Source of the DNA: Vibrio algarum
GTDB taxonomy: Bacteria > Pseudomonadota > Gammaproteobacteria > Enterobacterales > Vibrionaceae
Assembly: GCF_028204155.1 (NCBI RefSeq)
Contig: NZ_JAQLOI010000001.1
Span: 2,604,001-2,668,000, forward strand
Length of the DNA stretch: 64,000 nucleotides
Reading direction: 5' to 3'
This document shows, piece by piece, positions 35,214 to 44,366 of this stretch; the first letter of the stretch is position 1, and each line of letters starts with the position of its first letter. The translations under genes and the position numbers were made by a program. Under the pieces are notes generated by a model. That model did not search any database. It was not told where the DNA came from and saw only the letters and a program-made list of their open reading frames with translations.

Positions 35214-38200
35214 ATGGTATCGAACACGCTCAATTACGCTGAGTTATTTTGTCAAAGTAATTTTTCTTTTTTAACTGGTGCTTCTCATCCTGAAGAACTG
35301 GTTTTACAAGCAGACTTTCTTCGTTATTCCGCCATTGCTATTACGGATGAATGTTCTGTTGCTGGTGTCGTTCGAGCTTTCAGAACGATTAGAGAAAAAC
35401 GACTTAAAATTAAGCTTATTGTCGGCAGTATGTTTTGGCTCAATTCTGAATGCCAAATAGTCTTGCTTACCCCGACTCGCGAAGCGTATGCCGAGTTATG
35501 CCGGGTCATTACCAATGCACGACGACGAGCAGAGAAAGGAGCCTATAACCTGTCAGAGTGGGATATTATGTCCCTTAAGCACTGCTATATCCTCTGGTTA
35601 CCTCGTCACAAACACTGCGACCAATATTGGGGAGATTGGTTAACCAAACATCATAGAACAAGAATCTGGTTAGGCCTTCAACGTCACTTAAAAAGTACTG
35701 ATAAAGGCTATATCGACCACTGTAAAAAATTATCTTTTCTATTCGATATCCCAATAACGGCTTGTGGGGGGTATTAATGCATAGCGCAACACGTTTACCA
35801 CTTCAACACACCTTAGCGGCAATACGAGAAAGCCGTGCTATTACTGACATTAAACACCACCTAATTAGTAATACCGAGCAGAGCTTACGCCCCATAGATA
35901 AGCTACACACTATTTTTGAATCACAATGGTTGCAGCCTCACACAAATTGGCACAGCAGTGTACGTTTACAATGAACGAACTCTGTTATCAATACCCAGCA
36001 GAGCTTGTTCCCACTGGGCATACACCTATGAGCCATTTACGTGTTTTAGTCGAAAAAGGTAAAAAAATACGTTTTCCCAACGGGGTTCCAACCTCGGTAC
36101 AAGAGATAATAGACAAAGAACTCAATCTTATTGAAGAACTGAAATACCCTTACTATTTTTTAACTATCCATGACATCGTCATGTTTGCTAAAAGTCAAAA
36201 TATCTTATATCAAGGTCGGGGCTCTGCCGCGAACTCCGTTGTTTGTTACTGCTTAGAAATTACCTCCGTAGACCCAAGGCAAATTTCTGTCTTATTTGAA
36301 CGTTTCATTAGCAAAGAAAGAGATGAGCCACCAGATATCGATGTGGATTTTGAGCACGAGAGACGCGAAGAAGTTATTCAATATATCTATAAAAAATATG
36401 GCCGTGAAAGGGCAGCTTTAGCTGCAACGGTGATCAGCTATCGATACAAAAGTGCAGTGCGCGATGTAGGCAAAGCTCTCGGGATCTCAGAAACCCAATT
36501 AGATTTTTTTATCAAAAATACTAACCGACGGGATCGTTCTCTCGGTTGGCAAGCCCAACTCACCGAGCTAGGTCTTAAACCTGATTCCTTAAAGGGCCAA
36601 CAGTTTATCCAGTTAGTGAATGAAATAATGGGCTTTCCCCGGCATCTATCTCAACATGTTGGTGGTTTCGTTATCTCTTCTGGCCCTCTATATGAATTGG
36701 TTCCGGTCGAAAATGCCTCTATGCCAGATAGAACGGTTATTCAATGGGATAAAGATGACTTAGAAACCCTCAAACTATTGAAAGTTGATGTGCTCGCTCT
36801 CGGTATGCTCAGCGCTATTAAAAAGTGTTTTGACCTAGTAGAAAAGGTTCAACAACGTAGATTAACCATTGCTGACATCAGCCGTATGCAAGATGATAAA
36901 AACGTCTACGCGATGTTACAAAAAGCGGACACTGTCGGAGTATTCCAGATCGAGTCTCGAGCTCAAATGAGCATGCTGCCTCGTTTAAAACCGAACTGCT
37001 ATTATGACCTTGTTATTCAAATTGCCATTGTACGCCCCGGGCCAATTCAGGGCGATATGGTTCATCCATTTCTAAAGCGGCGAGATGGCAAAGAACCTAT
37101 CACCTACCCTTCTGAAGAAGTACGTGACATATTACATCGCACAATGGGAGTTCCTATTTTTCAAGAACAGGTGATTAAGTTAGCCATGGTCGCTGCAGGG
37201 TTTACCGGAGGAGAAGCCGATCAGTTGCGACGAGCCATGGCCGCATGGAAAAAAATGGTCACGTGTTTAAATTCAAAGACAAACTAATAAATGGCATGTT
37301 AAAAAGAGGTTATGACGCTAAATTTGCACAGCGCATTTTTGACCAAATATGTGGTTTTGGTGAATACGGATTTCCTGAAAGTCATTCTGCCTCTTTCGCT
37401 ATATTGGCATACTGCTCTGCATGGCTAAAATATTACTACCCAGAGGCCTTTTATACTTCTATTTTAAACAGCTTACCAATGGGCTTTTATAGTCCCTCTC
37501 AACTGATTCAAGACGCTCGCCGACATAATATTTTAGTGTTACCGATCTCCGTAAATCAGTCCGAATACGACCATATGATGGTCGCTAACGACCAATCAAG
37601 CCCGGACACTTATGCCCTTCGTCTTGGGTTTCGCCTTGTTCGAGGACTTTCAAAAAAGGGCGTAGAACAACTGATCAAAAATCGTCCCACCGTAGGGTAT
37701 AACCATAGCGGGCAGCTTAAAAGTATCGGTCTAAATAAAAAAGATATTGAAGCCTTAGCATCGGCAGATGCTTTAAAAGAACTTTCCGGTGACCGATACG
37801 CCACACGATGGGCTGTAATGGACTCTCTGCAGGATTACCCTCTTTTTCAACAGCAATCAACCAACAATAACCATTTTCAATATAAAGAGAATAGATTTGA
37901 AACATTAACGGAAGACTATGCGGCAACGGGCCTATCATTGTCCAAGCACCCTATTGCGTTGCTAGAGGAAGAAGGAGTGTTAGGTAAGTTTACTCGGCAA
38001 ACTGAACTCTTAAGTCTTCCTCACAAATCCCTTGTTACTGTGATAGGTGTGGTTACAGGTCGGCAATCCCCTGGAACAGCAGCAGGAGTGACATTTTTTA
38101 CGTTAGAAGATGATACAGGCAACGTAAATGTGGTGGTATGGTCAGGAACAGCTAAGGCCCAAAAACAAGCTTATCTAACCGCTAATATATTAAAAGTAAA

Positions 38201-38309
38201 AGGGATATTAGAACATGACGGTCAAGTCACCCATGTTATCGCAGGTAAACTGATTGACTTAACCGACTCTATTGCGCAGTTTCGTACTCAATCGAGAGAT
38301 TTTCATTAA
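35214..38309 (+). pseudogene. dnaE2: Error-prone DNA polymerase DnaE2, three frameshifts
   Basis: DnaE2 (ImuC) is the C-family polymerase of the damage-inducible mutasome. The gene is split into four frames. The PHP-domain part begins at 35214. Shift 1 is at a G6 run (35766-35771): TACGG should continue VLMHSATRLPLQHTL. Shift 2 is near 35941-35950, before LAQQCTFTMNEL. Shift 3 is at an A7 run (37249-37255): AAWKK should continue NGHVFKFKDKLI. Each is one missing base; with all repaired the length is about 1032 residues. The catalytic acidic motif PDIDVDFEHERRE is present, as is a C-terminal OB fold (about 37990-38260). The start follows the imuB stop directly. Confidence 0.92.
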
Positions 38310-38317
38310 ATTGATTC

Positions 38318-38349
38318 TTAGATTAGAAAACGCGAATTCTAATCTAAGA
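38318..38349. terminator. Shared terminator overlapping the cheV stop codon
   Basis: CTTAGATTAGAA (38318-38329) and TTCTAATCTAAG (38338-38349) form a 12-bp stem between convergent dnaE2 and cheV. The cheV stop (38339-38341) is in the right arm. Confidence 0.8.
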
Positions 38350-39280
38350 TTTGCTGCATTCTTTCTTGCGCCACACTGACTAAAAGGTCAGGCTGGAACT
38401 TAGAGATAAAGCGGTCACAGCCCACTTTTTCAACCATGGCATCATTAAAACTACCACTTAATGACGTATTCAATGTGATGAAGAGATCGCGCATTCTGGG
38501 ATCATTACGCACTTCATAAGTTAATCGATACCCATCCATTTCTGGCATTTCGGCATCAGTAATCATCATCATCAGCTCTTTAGTGACATCTTTGCCTTCA
38601 TCACTCCATTTTCGAAGTAAGTTCAACGCTTCTAAGCCATCACCGCATTCGATAATATTCAAGCCTAGTTGTTCAAGAGTGCCCTTAATTTGGCCTCGCG
38701 CAGTTGAGGAATCATCAACAACAAGTACATTCATTCCCACCATTTGAGTGGCGAGTTTCTCATCTAAGACACCTTCTGAGATAGAAATATCATAGTCAAT
38801 AATCTGAGCAAGTACTTTCTCTACATCGATTATCTCTACAATTTTCTTCTCACCCTCATCTTCTATATGAGTAATTGCTGTTAAAAAATTCGATTTTCCC
38901 GCTGTTTTCGGTGGGGGAGCAATCTCTGTCCAGGTGGTGTTCACAATATTATGAACATGCCCAACTAAAAAACCCTGAACGCTTCGGTTATACTCGGTAA
39001 TAATCAAATTCTGCTCTTCGTCCTCATGCATAGGGCGATAGCCAATGGCCGCACGAAGGTCTATAACAGGTACAGATTCTCCACGCAAAGAGGCAACACC
39101 TATGACATTCGTATTCGCGCCAGGCATTTTAGTCATTATCGGAACTTTTAGCACTTCTTTAACTTTAAAGACATTTATCGCAAAGAGTTGACGATGGCTT
39201 AATTTGAACAACAGTAATTCTAGTCGGTTCTCACCAACTAGATTTGTTCTTTGATCAACACTACTTAACACTCCAGACAT
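38339..39280 (-). CDS. cheV: Chemotaxis coupling protein CheV
   Basis: CheV couples chemoreceptors to CheA like CheW and carries its own receiver domain, giving adaptation-type feedback. The CheW domain spans about residues 15-165 and the receiver about 175-310, with the phosphoryl-acceptor aspartate in MMITDAEMPEMDGY and the acidic pair in VLVVDDSS. The ATG at 39280 (MSGVLSSVDQRTNLV) is the usual family start; a GTG four codons upstream is possible. It stands alone. Vibrios carry several cheV paralogues, so the number is not assigned. Confidence 0.93.
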   Translation of the reverse strand: MSGVLSSVDQRTNLVGENRLELLLFKLSHRQLFAINVFKVKEVLKVPIMTKMPGANTNVIGVASLRGESVPVIDLRAAIGYRPMHEDEEQNLIITEYNRSVQGFLVGHVHNIVNTTWTEIAPPPKTAGKSNFLTAITHIEDEGEKKIVEIIDVEKVLAQIIDYDISISEGVLDEKLATQMVGMNVLVVDDSSTARGQIKGTLEQLGLNIIECGDGLEALNLLRKWSDEGKDVTKELMMMITDAEMPEMDGYRLTYEVRNDPRMRDLFITLNTSLSGSFNDAMVEKVGCDRFISKFQPDLLVSVAQERMQQILD

Positions 39281-39449
39281 ACGACTTCTCACAGAGATTG
39301 AAATTGGGTTTACACATAAAAACCGAAAGTATAGATACAGCCATATATACTATATAACATCTGCTAAACCTATCCATTATTAATAGATTTATCATAAAGT
39401 ATAGGCAGGTAACTGATATTAACCCATGATGGACATCAAGTATTATCAA

Positions 39450-40676
39450 TCACCCTTCTACTACCATCATTAATAGCTCACCGTCATACAGTGCTTGCTT
39501 GATTAAGGCAGCTCCAGGCATCGTTGCTTGTTTCAGGAAACGGCTCTCAACGATATCTACATTCTGATGATAAGCGGCTAAACTTTGCTTTTTAACAGAA
39601 GACTCTATCGCTGGATAAAGAATAGATTTGGCGCGGTTAATCCCACCACCAATCAACACTTTTTCAGGGTTGAACAAATTAATAACAATGGCAACAGCAG
39701 AACCCAAATAATAGCCAAGCTTTTCGATAACTTCGACAGCAAGCGGATCACCTATTGCTGCAGCTGAGCAGATAGCTTCAATAGTAATATTTTCAACATC
39801 AATAGAAGATTCTTCGCCCTCTTCTAAGCGCTTTGTCACTTCATCTCTAATAGCTTTAGAACTCGCTACTGTTTCCAGACATCCATAATTACCACAATCA
39901 CAAAGCTTGCCATTAGGATCAATTTGAATATGCCCAAGCTCACCTATGTTGCCATTCTTACCTTGAAGTACCCGGCCGTTTAGTACAATACCAGCTCCAA
40001 CGCCATGATGTATGGATATCAGCACAGAACTATCATTCACCTGAGAATTTCCGAACAGCTTCTCTGCGAGTGCCCATGCATGAGTATCATTAGCAATAAA
40101 AACAGGCAGACCCGTCGCCTTATATATTTCAGGACCTAACGGAAGATTCTTCACATTATAATGAGGCATCTGTATTACTACGCCTTGCTCAGAATTCACT
40201 AACCCTGGCAACGTGACGGCAATACTCGTCACTCTGTTTAACTGATCAGCATAGGTTTGAAAAAATTCATCAATTTCATGTAATAAGCGAGCAAGTACGT
40301 CCTCTTGTTCAACTTCATGAATATCTATCTTGGTGTCTATCAGAACAGAGCCACCTAGCTCATGCAGTGCGATGGTTAAATATCCACGTCCAAGCCTCAT
40401 AGAGAGAAACTGCCAACCTTCATTGTCAGTTTGTAGGCCAACAGCGGGCCGCCCACGGCTAGTCGCTTCCTGAACCGTAGTTTCATGAATAAGGTGTGCG
40501 TCGATAAGTTCGCGAGTAATCTTTGTAATACTAGCAGGTGCCAACGCACTCGTTTTCGATAGGTCGATACGAGATATTGGCCCTAACTCATCAATTAATT
40601 TATACACACGACCAGCATTGACCTGTTTAATATGATCAATATGGCCTGGTTGAGCCATGTACATCTGAAACTCCAA
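39450..40676 (-). CDS. mlc: ROK-family repressor Mlc
   Basis: Mlc represses ptsG and other sugar-uptake genes and is inactivated by binding to unphosphorylated PtsG during glucose transport. The 408-residue protein has an N-terminal winged helix-turn-helix (about residues 15-75, GPISRIDLSKTSALAPASIT) and a ROK domain with the zinc motif CDCGNYGCLE. AQPGHIDHIKQVNAGRVY is characteristic of Mlc rather than NagC. ptsG lies 6 kb away in the same window, and pykA is divergent from mlc. The residue-level match to NagC is weaker, so Mlc is preferred. Confidence 0.9.
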   Translation of the reverse strand: MEFQMYMAQPGHIDHIKQVNAGRVYKLIDELGPISRIDLSKTSALAPASITKITRELIDAHLIHETTVQEATSRGRPAVGLQTDNEGWQFLSMRLGRGYLTIALHELGGSVLIDTKIDIHEVEQEDVLARLLHEIDEFFQTYADQLNRVTSIAVTLPGLVNSEQGVVIQMPHYNVKNLPLGPEIYKATGLPVFIANDTHAWALAEKLFGNSQVNDSSVLISIHHGVGAGIVLNGRVLQGKNGNIGELGHIQIDPNGKLCDCGNYGCLETVASSKAIRDEVTKRLEEGEESSIDVENITIEAICSAAAIGDPLAVEVIEKLGYYLGSAVAIVINLFNPEKVLIGGGINRAKSILYPAIESSVKKQSLAAYHQNVDIVESRFLKQATMPGAALIKQALYDGELLMMVVEG

Positions 40677-40950
40677 AATGGCACTAGTAGGCTAATTTTT
40701 TTACTTTGCGAAGTAATTGTGAAGCACCTTAGTAAATTGCCGTGACCAGTATCACGCACAAATCGTATTTAGCTCATAAATAGGAAGAAAATTATATTTC
40801 AAACTTCGAATTAATTGATCTAAGACAGCATTTTCACAGCGAGAAACACTTTAACTCAATTCATCATCTAGACCTAATATCATAATTATTTTTCTCACAT
40901 TAAATTCATATCATATACTCAAAGAGTAATGTCAGTAACGGAGATACAAA
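40677..40950. other. Divergent promoter region of mlc and pykA
   Basis: These 274 AT-rich bases separate the two divergent genes and must hold both promoters. No ORF or strong hairpin was recognised. A GGAG ribosome site lies about ten bases before the pykA start. Confidence 0.4.
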
Positions 40951-42396
40951 ATGAGCAAAATGCTTAGAAGAACAAAAATTGTTACTACGCTTGGCCCTGC
41001 TACAGACAAGGACAATGCATTAGAGGAAATAATCAAAGCTGGTGCGAATGTTGTTCGCATGAATTTTTCACACGGTAGCGCAGAAGATCATATCAAGCGA
41101 GCAAAACAAGTTAGAGAGATTGCCGCTAAATTAGGTCAACATATTGCAATTCTTGGCGACCTACAAGGTCCGAAAATACGTGTGTCTACTTTCAAAGAAG
41201 GAAAAGTAAATCTTACTGTTGGAAGCAAGTTCACTTTAGACAGTGAATTAGAAGCAGGTATGGGAGATCAAGATGCCGTAGGACTCGATTATAAAAGCCT
41301 ACCGCAAGATGTCTCTAACGGTGATATGTTGCTGCTAGATGATGGTCGAGTCCAGCTCAAAGTTATCTCCGTAAAGGGCAATAAGGTATTTACTGACGTT
41401 GTCATTGGTGGACCCCTTTCAAATAACAAAGGGATAAATAAAAAAGGGGGTGGATTATCCGCTGAAGCCCTTACTGAAAAAGACAAACAAGATATTTTGA
41501 CCGCAGCCAAAATCAAAGTCGATTTCCTCGCGATCTCTTTTCCTCGAAATGGCGAAGACATGAAATATGCCCGACGATTGGCTAGAGACGCCGGATTAGA
41601 AGCAAAATTAGTTGCTAAAGTAGAACGAGCGGAAACAGTTGCGAATGCCGAAAGTATCGATGACATTATCCTTGCTTCCGATGTCATTATGGTCGCTCGT
41701 GGAGACCTTGGAGTAGAAATTGGTGATCCAGAACTGATTGGAGTTCAAAAACAACTCATCAGACGTACCCGTAGTCTAAATAGAAGCGTCATAACCGCGA
41801 CTCAAATGATGGAGTCAATGATTACGAACCCAATGCCAACGCGTGCTGAAGTAATGGATGTGGCCAACGCAGTATTGGATGGCACGGACGCGGTTATGTT
41901 ATCCGGAGAAACAGCCGTTGGTGCCTATCCAGTTGAAACGGTAAAATCGATGGCGAGTGTCTGTGTTGGTGCAGAAAAAATGCCATCCTTAAGTACATCA
42001 AGCTACCGTATTGACCGGAAGTTTCAGGCATCAGAAGAAGCGATTGCCATGTCTACTATGTATTCCGCGAATCATCTCGAAGGTGTTAAAGCTATGATTT
42101 CTCTTACGGAATCAGGAAAAACCCCTCTCATGATGTCTCGCTTGAGTTCTGGTCTTCCTATCTTTGCCCTTTCACGCAATGAATCGACATTAAACAAGTC
42201 ATCACTTTATCGCGGTGTTACCCCAGTCTACTTTGATTCCTATGCAGATGCCGGATTGTCTTCTGCCCAAGAGGCAATCAATACCCTAAAAGATAAAGGC
42301 TACGTAAACAGTGGTGATATTGTGATTATTACCCAAGGGGACGTTATGGATATCGTCGGCTCGACAAACTGCATGCGCATATTGACGGTGAAATGA
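40951..42396 (+). CDS. pykA: Pyruvate kinase II
   Basis: Pyruvate kinase transfers phosphate from phosphoenolpyruvate to ADP. The 481-residue protein begins RRTKIVTTLGPATDKDN, the start of the AMP-activated PykA type rather than the fructose-bisphosphate-activated PykF. The catalytic signature is at about residue 217 (LVAKVERAE) and MVARGDLGVEIG follows. ITATQMMESMITNPMPTRAE and the regulatory C domain (about 345-480) are intact. It is divergent from mlc. Confidence 0.96.
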   Translation: MSKMLRRTKIVTTLGPATDKDNALEEIIKAGANVVRMNFSHGSAEDHIKRAKQVREIAAKLGQHIAILGDLQGPKIRVSTFKEGKVNLTVGSKFTLDSELEAGMGDQDAVGLDYKSLPQDVSNGDMLLLDDGRVQLKVISVKGNKVFTDVVIGGPLSNNKGINKKGGGLSAEALTEKDKQDILTAAKIKVDFLAISFPRNGEDMKYARRLARDAGLEAKLVAKVERAETVANAESIDDIILASDVIMVARGDLGVEIGDPELIGVQKQLIRRTRSLNRSVITATQMMESMITNPMPTRAEVMDVANAVLDGTDAVMLSGETAVGAYPVETVKSMASVCVGAEKMPSLSTSSYRIDRKFQASEEAIAMSTMYSANHLEGVKAMISLTESGKTPLMMSRLSSGLPIFALSRNESTLNKSSLYRGVTPVYFDSYADAGLSSAQEAINTLKDKGYVNSGDIVIITQGDVMDIVGSTNCMRILTVK

Positions 42397-42428
42397 TGCC
42401 AATTACATAATGAATTCGACTCTGCGAA

Positions 42429-42451
42429 GCACTCTAGGCGTCCTAGAGCGC
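42429..42451. terminator. Hairpin between convergent pykA and the patatin gene
   Basis: GCACTCTAGG (42429-42438) pairs with CCTAGAGCGC (42442-42451) with one mismatch around CGT. There is no long U-run. It lies about 30 bases after the pykA stop. Confidence 0.65.
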
Positions 42452-42478
42452 TTATAAATAGTCCTCTATTACTCTCAC

Positions 42479-43638
42479 CTAATATTTACATCCAGCAGCA
42501 GACATATTAGGTGAGTTTTTTTGTGCCAAAGCGTGTTGGTTTATAAATTCATAACCAGCACTTAGACCAAGTTCATAATCATAGATAAGATCTTCTTTTT
42601 TGCTCATTAATGGTGAAGACTTAAGAGGCTCAGAGGGTACAATTTGAACGATAAAACAATCGTCTGGCGGATTATTTAAAAACTCTCGTGTTAAAGCCTG
42701 GCTCTGATAGTGCACCATAAAAAAGTCGGCTAACCCTGAATCAAACTTCCCACCAAGCAAGTGGCTTAAACGATATACATCACCTGCACCATATAACCAT
42801 CGACCTCCATTAAGGATTTCTAAGTGCTTGTGATGCTTTTTCTTCTGTTTCGATTTGTCTATCTGATCTTGCCAAAAACCACTCCATTCAACTTTCCACT
42901 GCTCAACCGTTTTCCCCCAGCGTTCCTGTACGTTAACTATCGGCTCTTTTATCCAGTGAGTATTTGCACTGACTTCTTCCGCTTCTTTTCCTTCGGACTC
43001 AAGAATTTCTGTTCTAATAACAACAATGTTACGAGCCCCTTGACGCCATGCTTCTTGAACTGGGATAGCCGCAGTCACACCACCGTCAACAAACCTCTCA
43101 CCTTCTATCATCACTTCGCTAGAGTAGAGCCCCGGTATTGCGCAAGTTGCTCGCATTAAATCAAACCAGTTTTCTCCTAATAAAGGAATATAAGCATCTT
43201 TTATATGGCTGACTTCTGTGACAGCCGCAAAAGCGAACCTATCTTTCAGAATTTTTCGCCCCAGATCCAAGTCGAGCTTATAAGGGTAATGACAAAGCTT
43301 GTCCAAAGCCCAATCGAGATCCATCCCTTGCTTACGCCGCATATAGCTAAAAAGATGAAAAAATCTATCGTCTGTTGTTAAATCCAGTGTAAATGCTTTG
43401 CCAATACCTGGCTGTCTACACAAAAAAGCACTAATATTTAGCGCACCTGCGGATGTACCGTAAAACAGATCAAAGGGGTCAAAATTTGAAAGTATAAAGG
43501 CATCTAAAACCCCAGACGTAAAAATTCCGCTCTGGCCTCCCCTTGAGCAACCAAAGCATTACGTCCGGTTAGGTATTTACCATATTTAATTGGGTCTAAA
43601 TCTGAATATACACCGCTAATTACACCCTTATTAGACAT
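42479..43638 (-). pseudogene. Patatin-like phospholipase (YjjU-like), frameshifted
   Basis: The repaired gene would encode about 386 residues. It starts at ATG 43638 (MSNKGVISGVYSDLDPIKY) and reaches GRNALVAQG, where the glycine-rich oxyanion loop begins. One G is missing from a G-run (43539-43542 in plus coordinates). The next frame then continues GGQSGIFTSGVLDAFILSNF, with the nucleophile motif YGTSAGALN and the aspartate motif FVDGGVTAAIP. The frame from 43423 alone lacks the serine, so it cannot be an active hydrolase. Similarity is to E. coli YjjU, a predicted acyl hydrolase. Confidence 0.85.
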
Positions 43639-43658
43639 AGTTTTCTTGTATCAGTTGG

Positions 43659-43748
43659 CTAGTTAGTAATAGCCACAATACTGCAAATAAGAATGACAGC
43701 GTAAGACCCAGCAACAATCGTTAACGCCATTTTTAAATTATATTCCAT
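43659..43748 (-). CDS. Small hydrophobic protein (29 aa) upstream of the patatin gene
   Basis: On the minus strand an ATG at 43748, with GGAGAACG upstream, opens a 29-codon frame MEYNLKMALTIVAGSYAVIL and ends in TAG at 43659. It is a single predicted membrane helix with a short polar N-terminus. It ends 20 bases before the patatin start, so the two are likely co-transcribed. No family is recognised. Its credibility rests on the ribosome site, helix and spacing. Confidence 0.45.
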   Translation of the reverse strand: MEYNLKMALTIVAGSYAVILICSIVAITN

Positions 43749-44366
43749 AGCACGTTCTCCTTTTTATTTAGTATATTAATTAAATAACAGACAAAACTAA
43801 TATTCACAAGCCGCCATCAGAGGCAAATTTAGAATATGTTGTTGTAATCACACATCAACCTTGCGGTTTTTAAATGAGTTATAGGTGCTTCTAGTAATTA
43901 TGTAGTCATAAAATCGTGCATATTGCACATTTTTCAGTCATACACTCTGCAGAGATAATTGGTAACATTATCTATTATTGAGCTCAATGTAAGATACAAA
44001 CCCTAGGTTAGAGTAAAAATACAAACTTTTACCCCAATAAAGACTATTTTTTACACTTTTAACACCAAAAAAATTACATTTTTTAACAATCCATTTCTAT
44101 TGCTTTACTCTACCTATCTCTGTAATCTCCACGTCATGCGCAGCTGATTATTTCAGATTTCGCAAACACACATCATATAATATAGAATAAAACTCTAAGA
44201 TTTACCTTTTAAACTAGAGATAAAATCTAGTAACTAACAGAGATCACAGAACTAACTCCAATAATTATTACGTTATAGAGTTAATAATGTTATCAATGTT
44301 GACCTTGTATAACAGGGGGAAATGTAAGTGCTTCATAACTTAGAGTTTAGTAGTAAAGGAGTAACT
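43749..44366. other. Long AT-rich intergenic region upstream of the NSS transporter gene
   Basis: This 618-base gap is very AT-rich and holds no convincing ORF. GTAAAA and TTTTAC half-sites about eight bases apart occur near 44013-44032, a possible regulator site. The promoters of the transporter gene and of the divergent small ORF must lie here. Confidence 0.4.
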
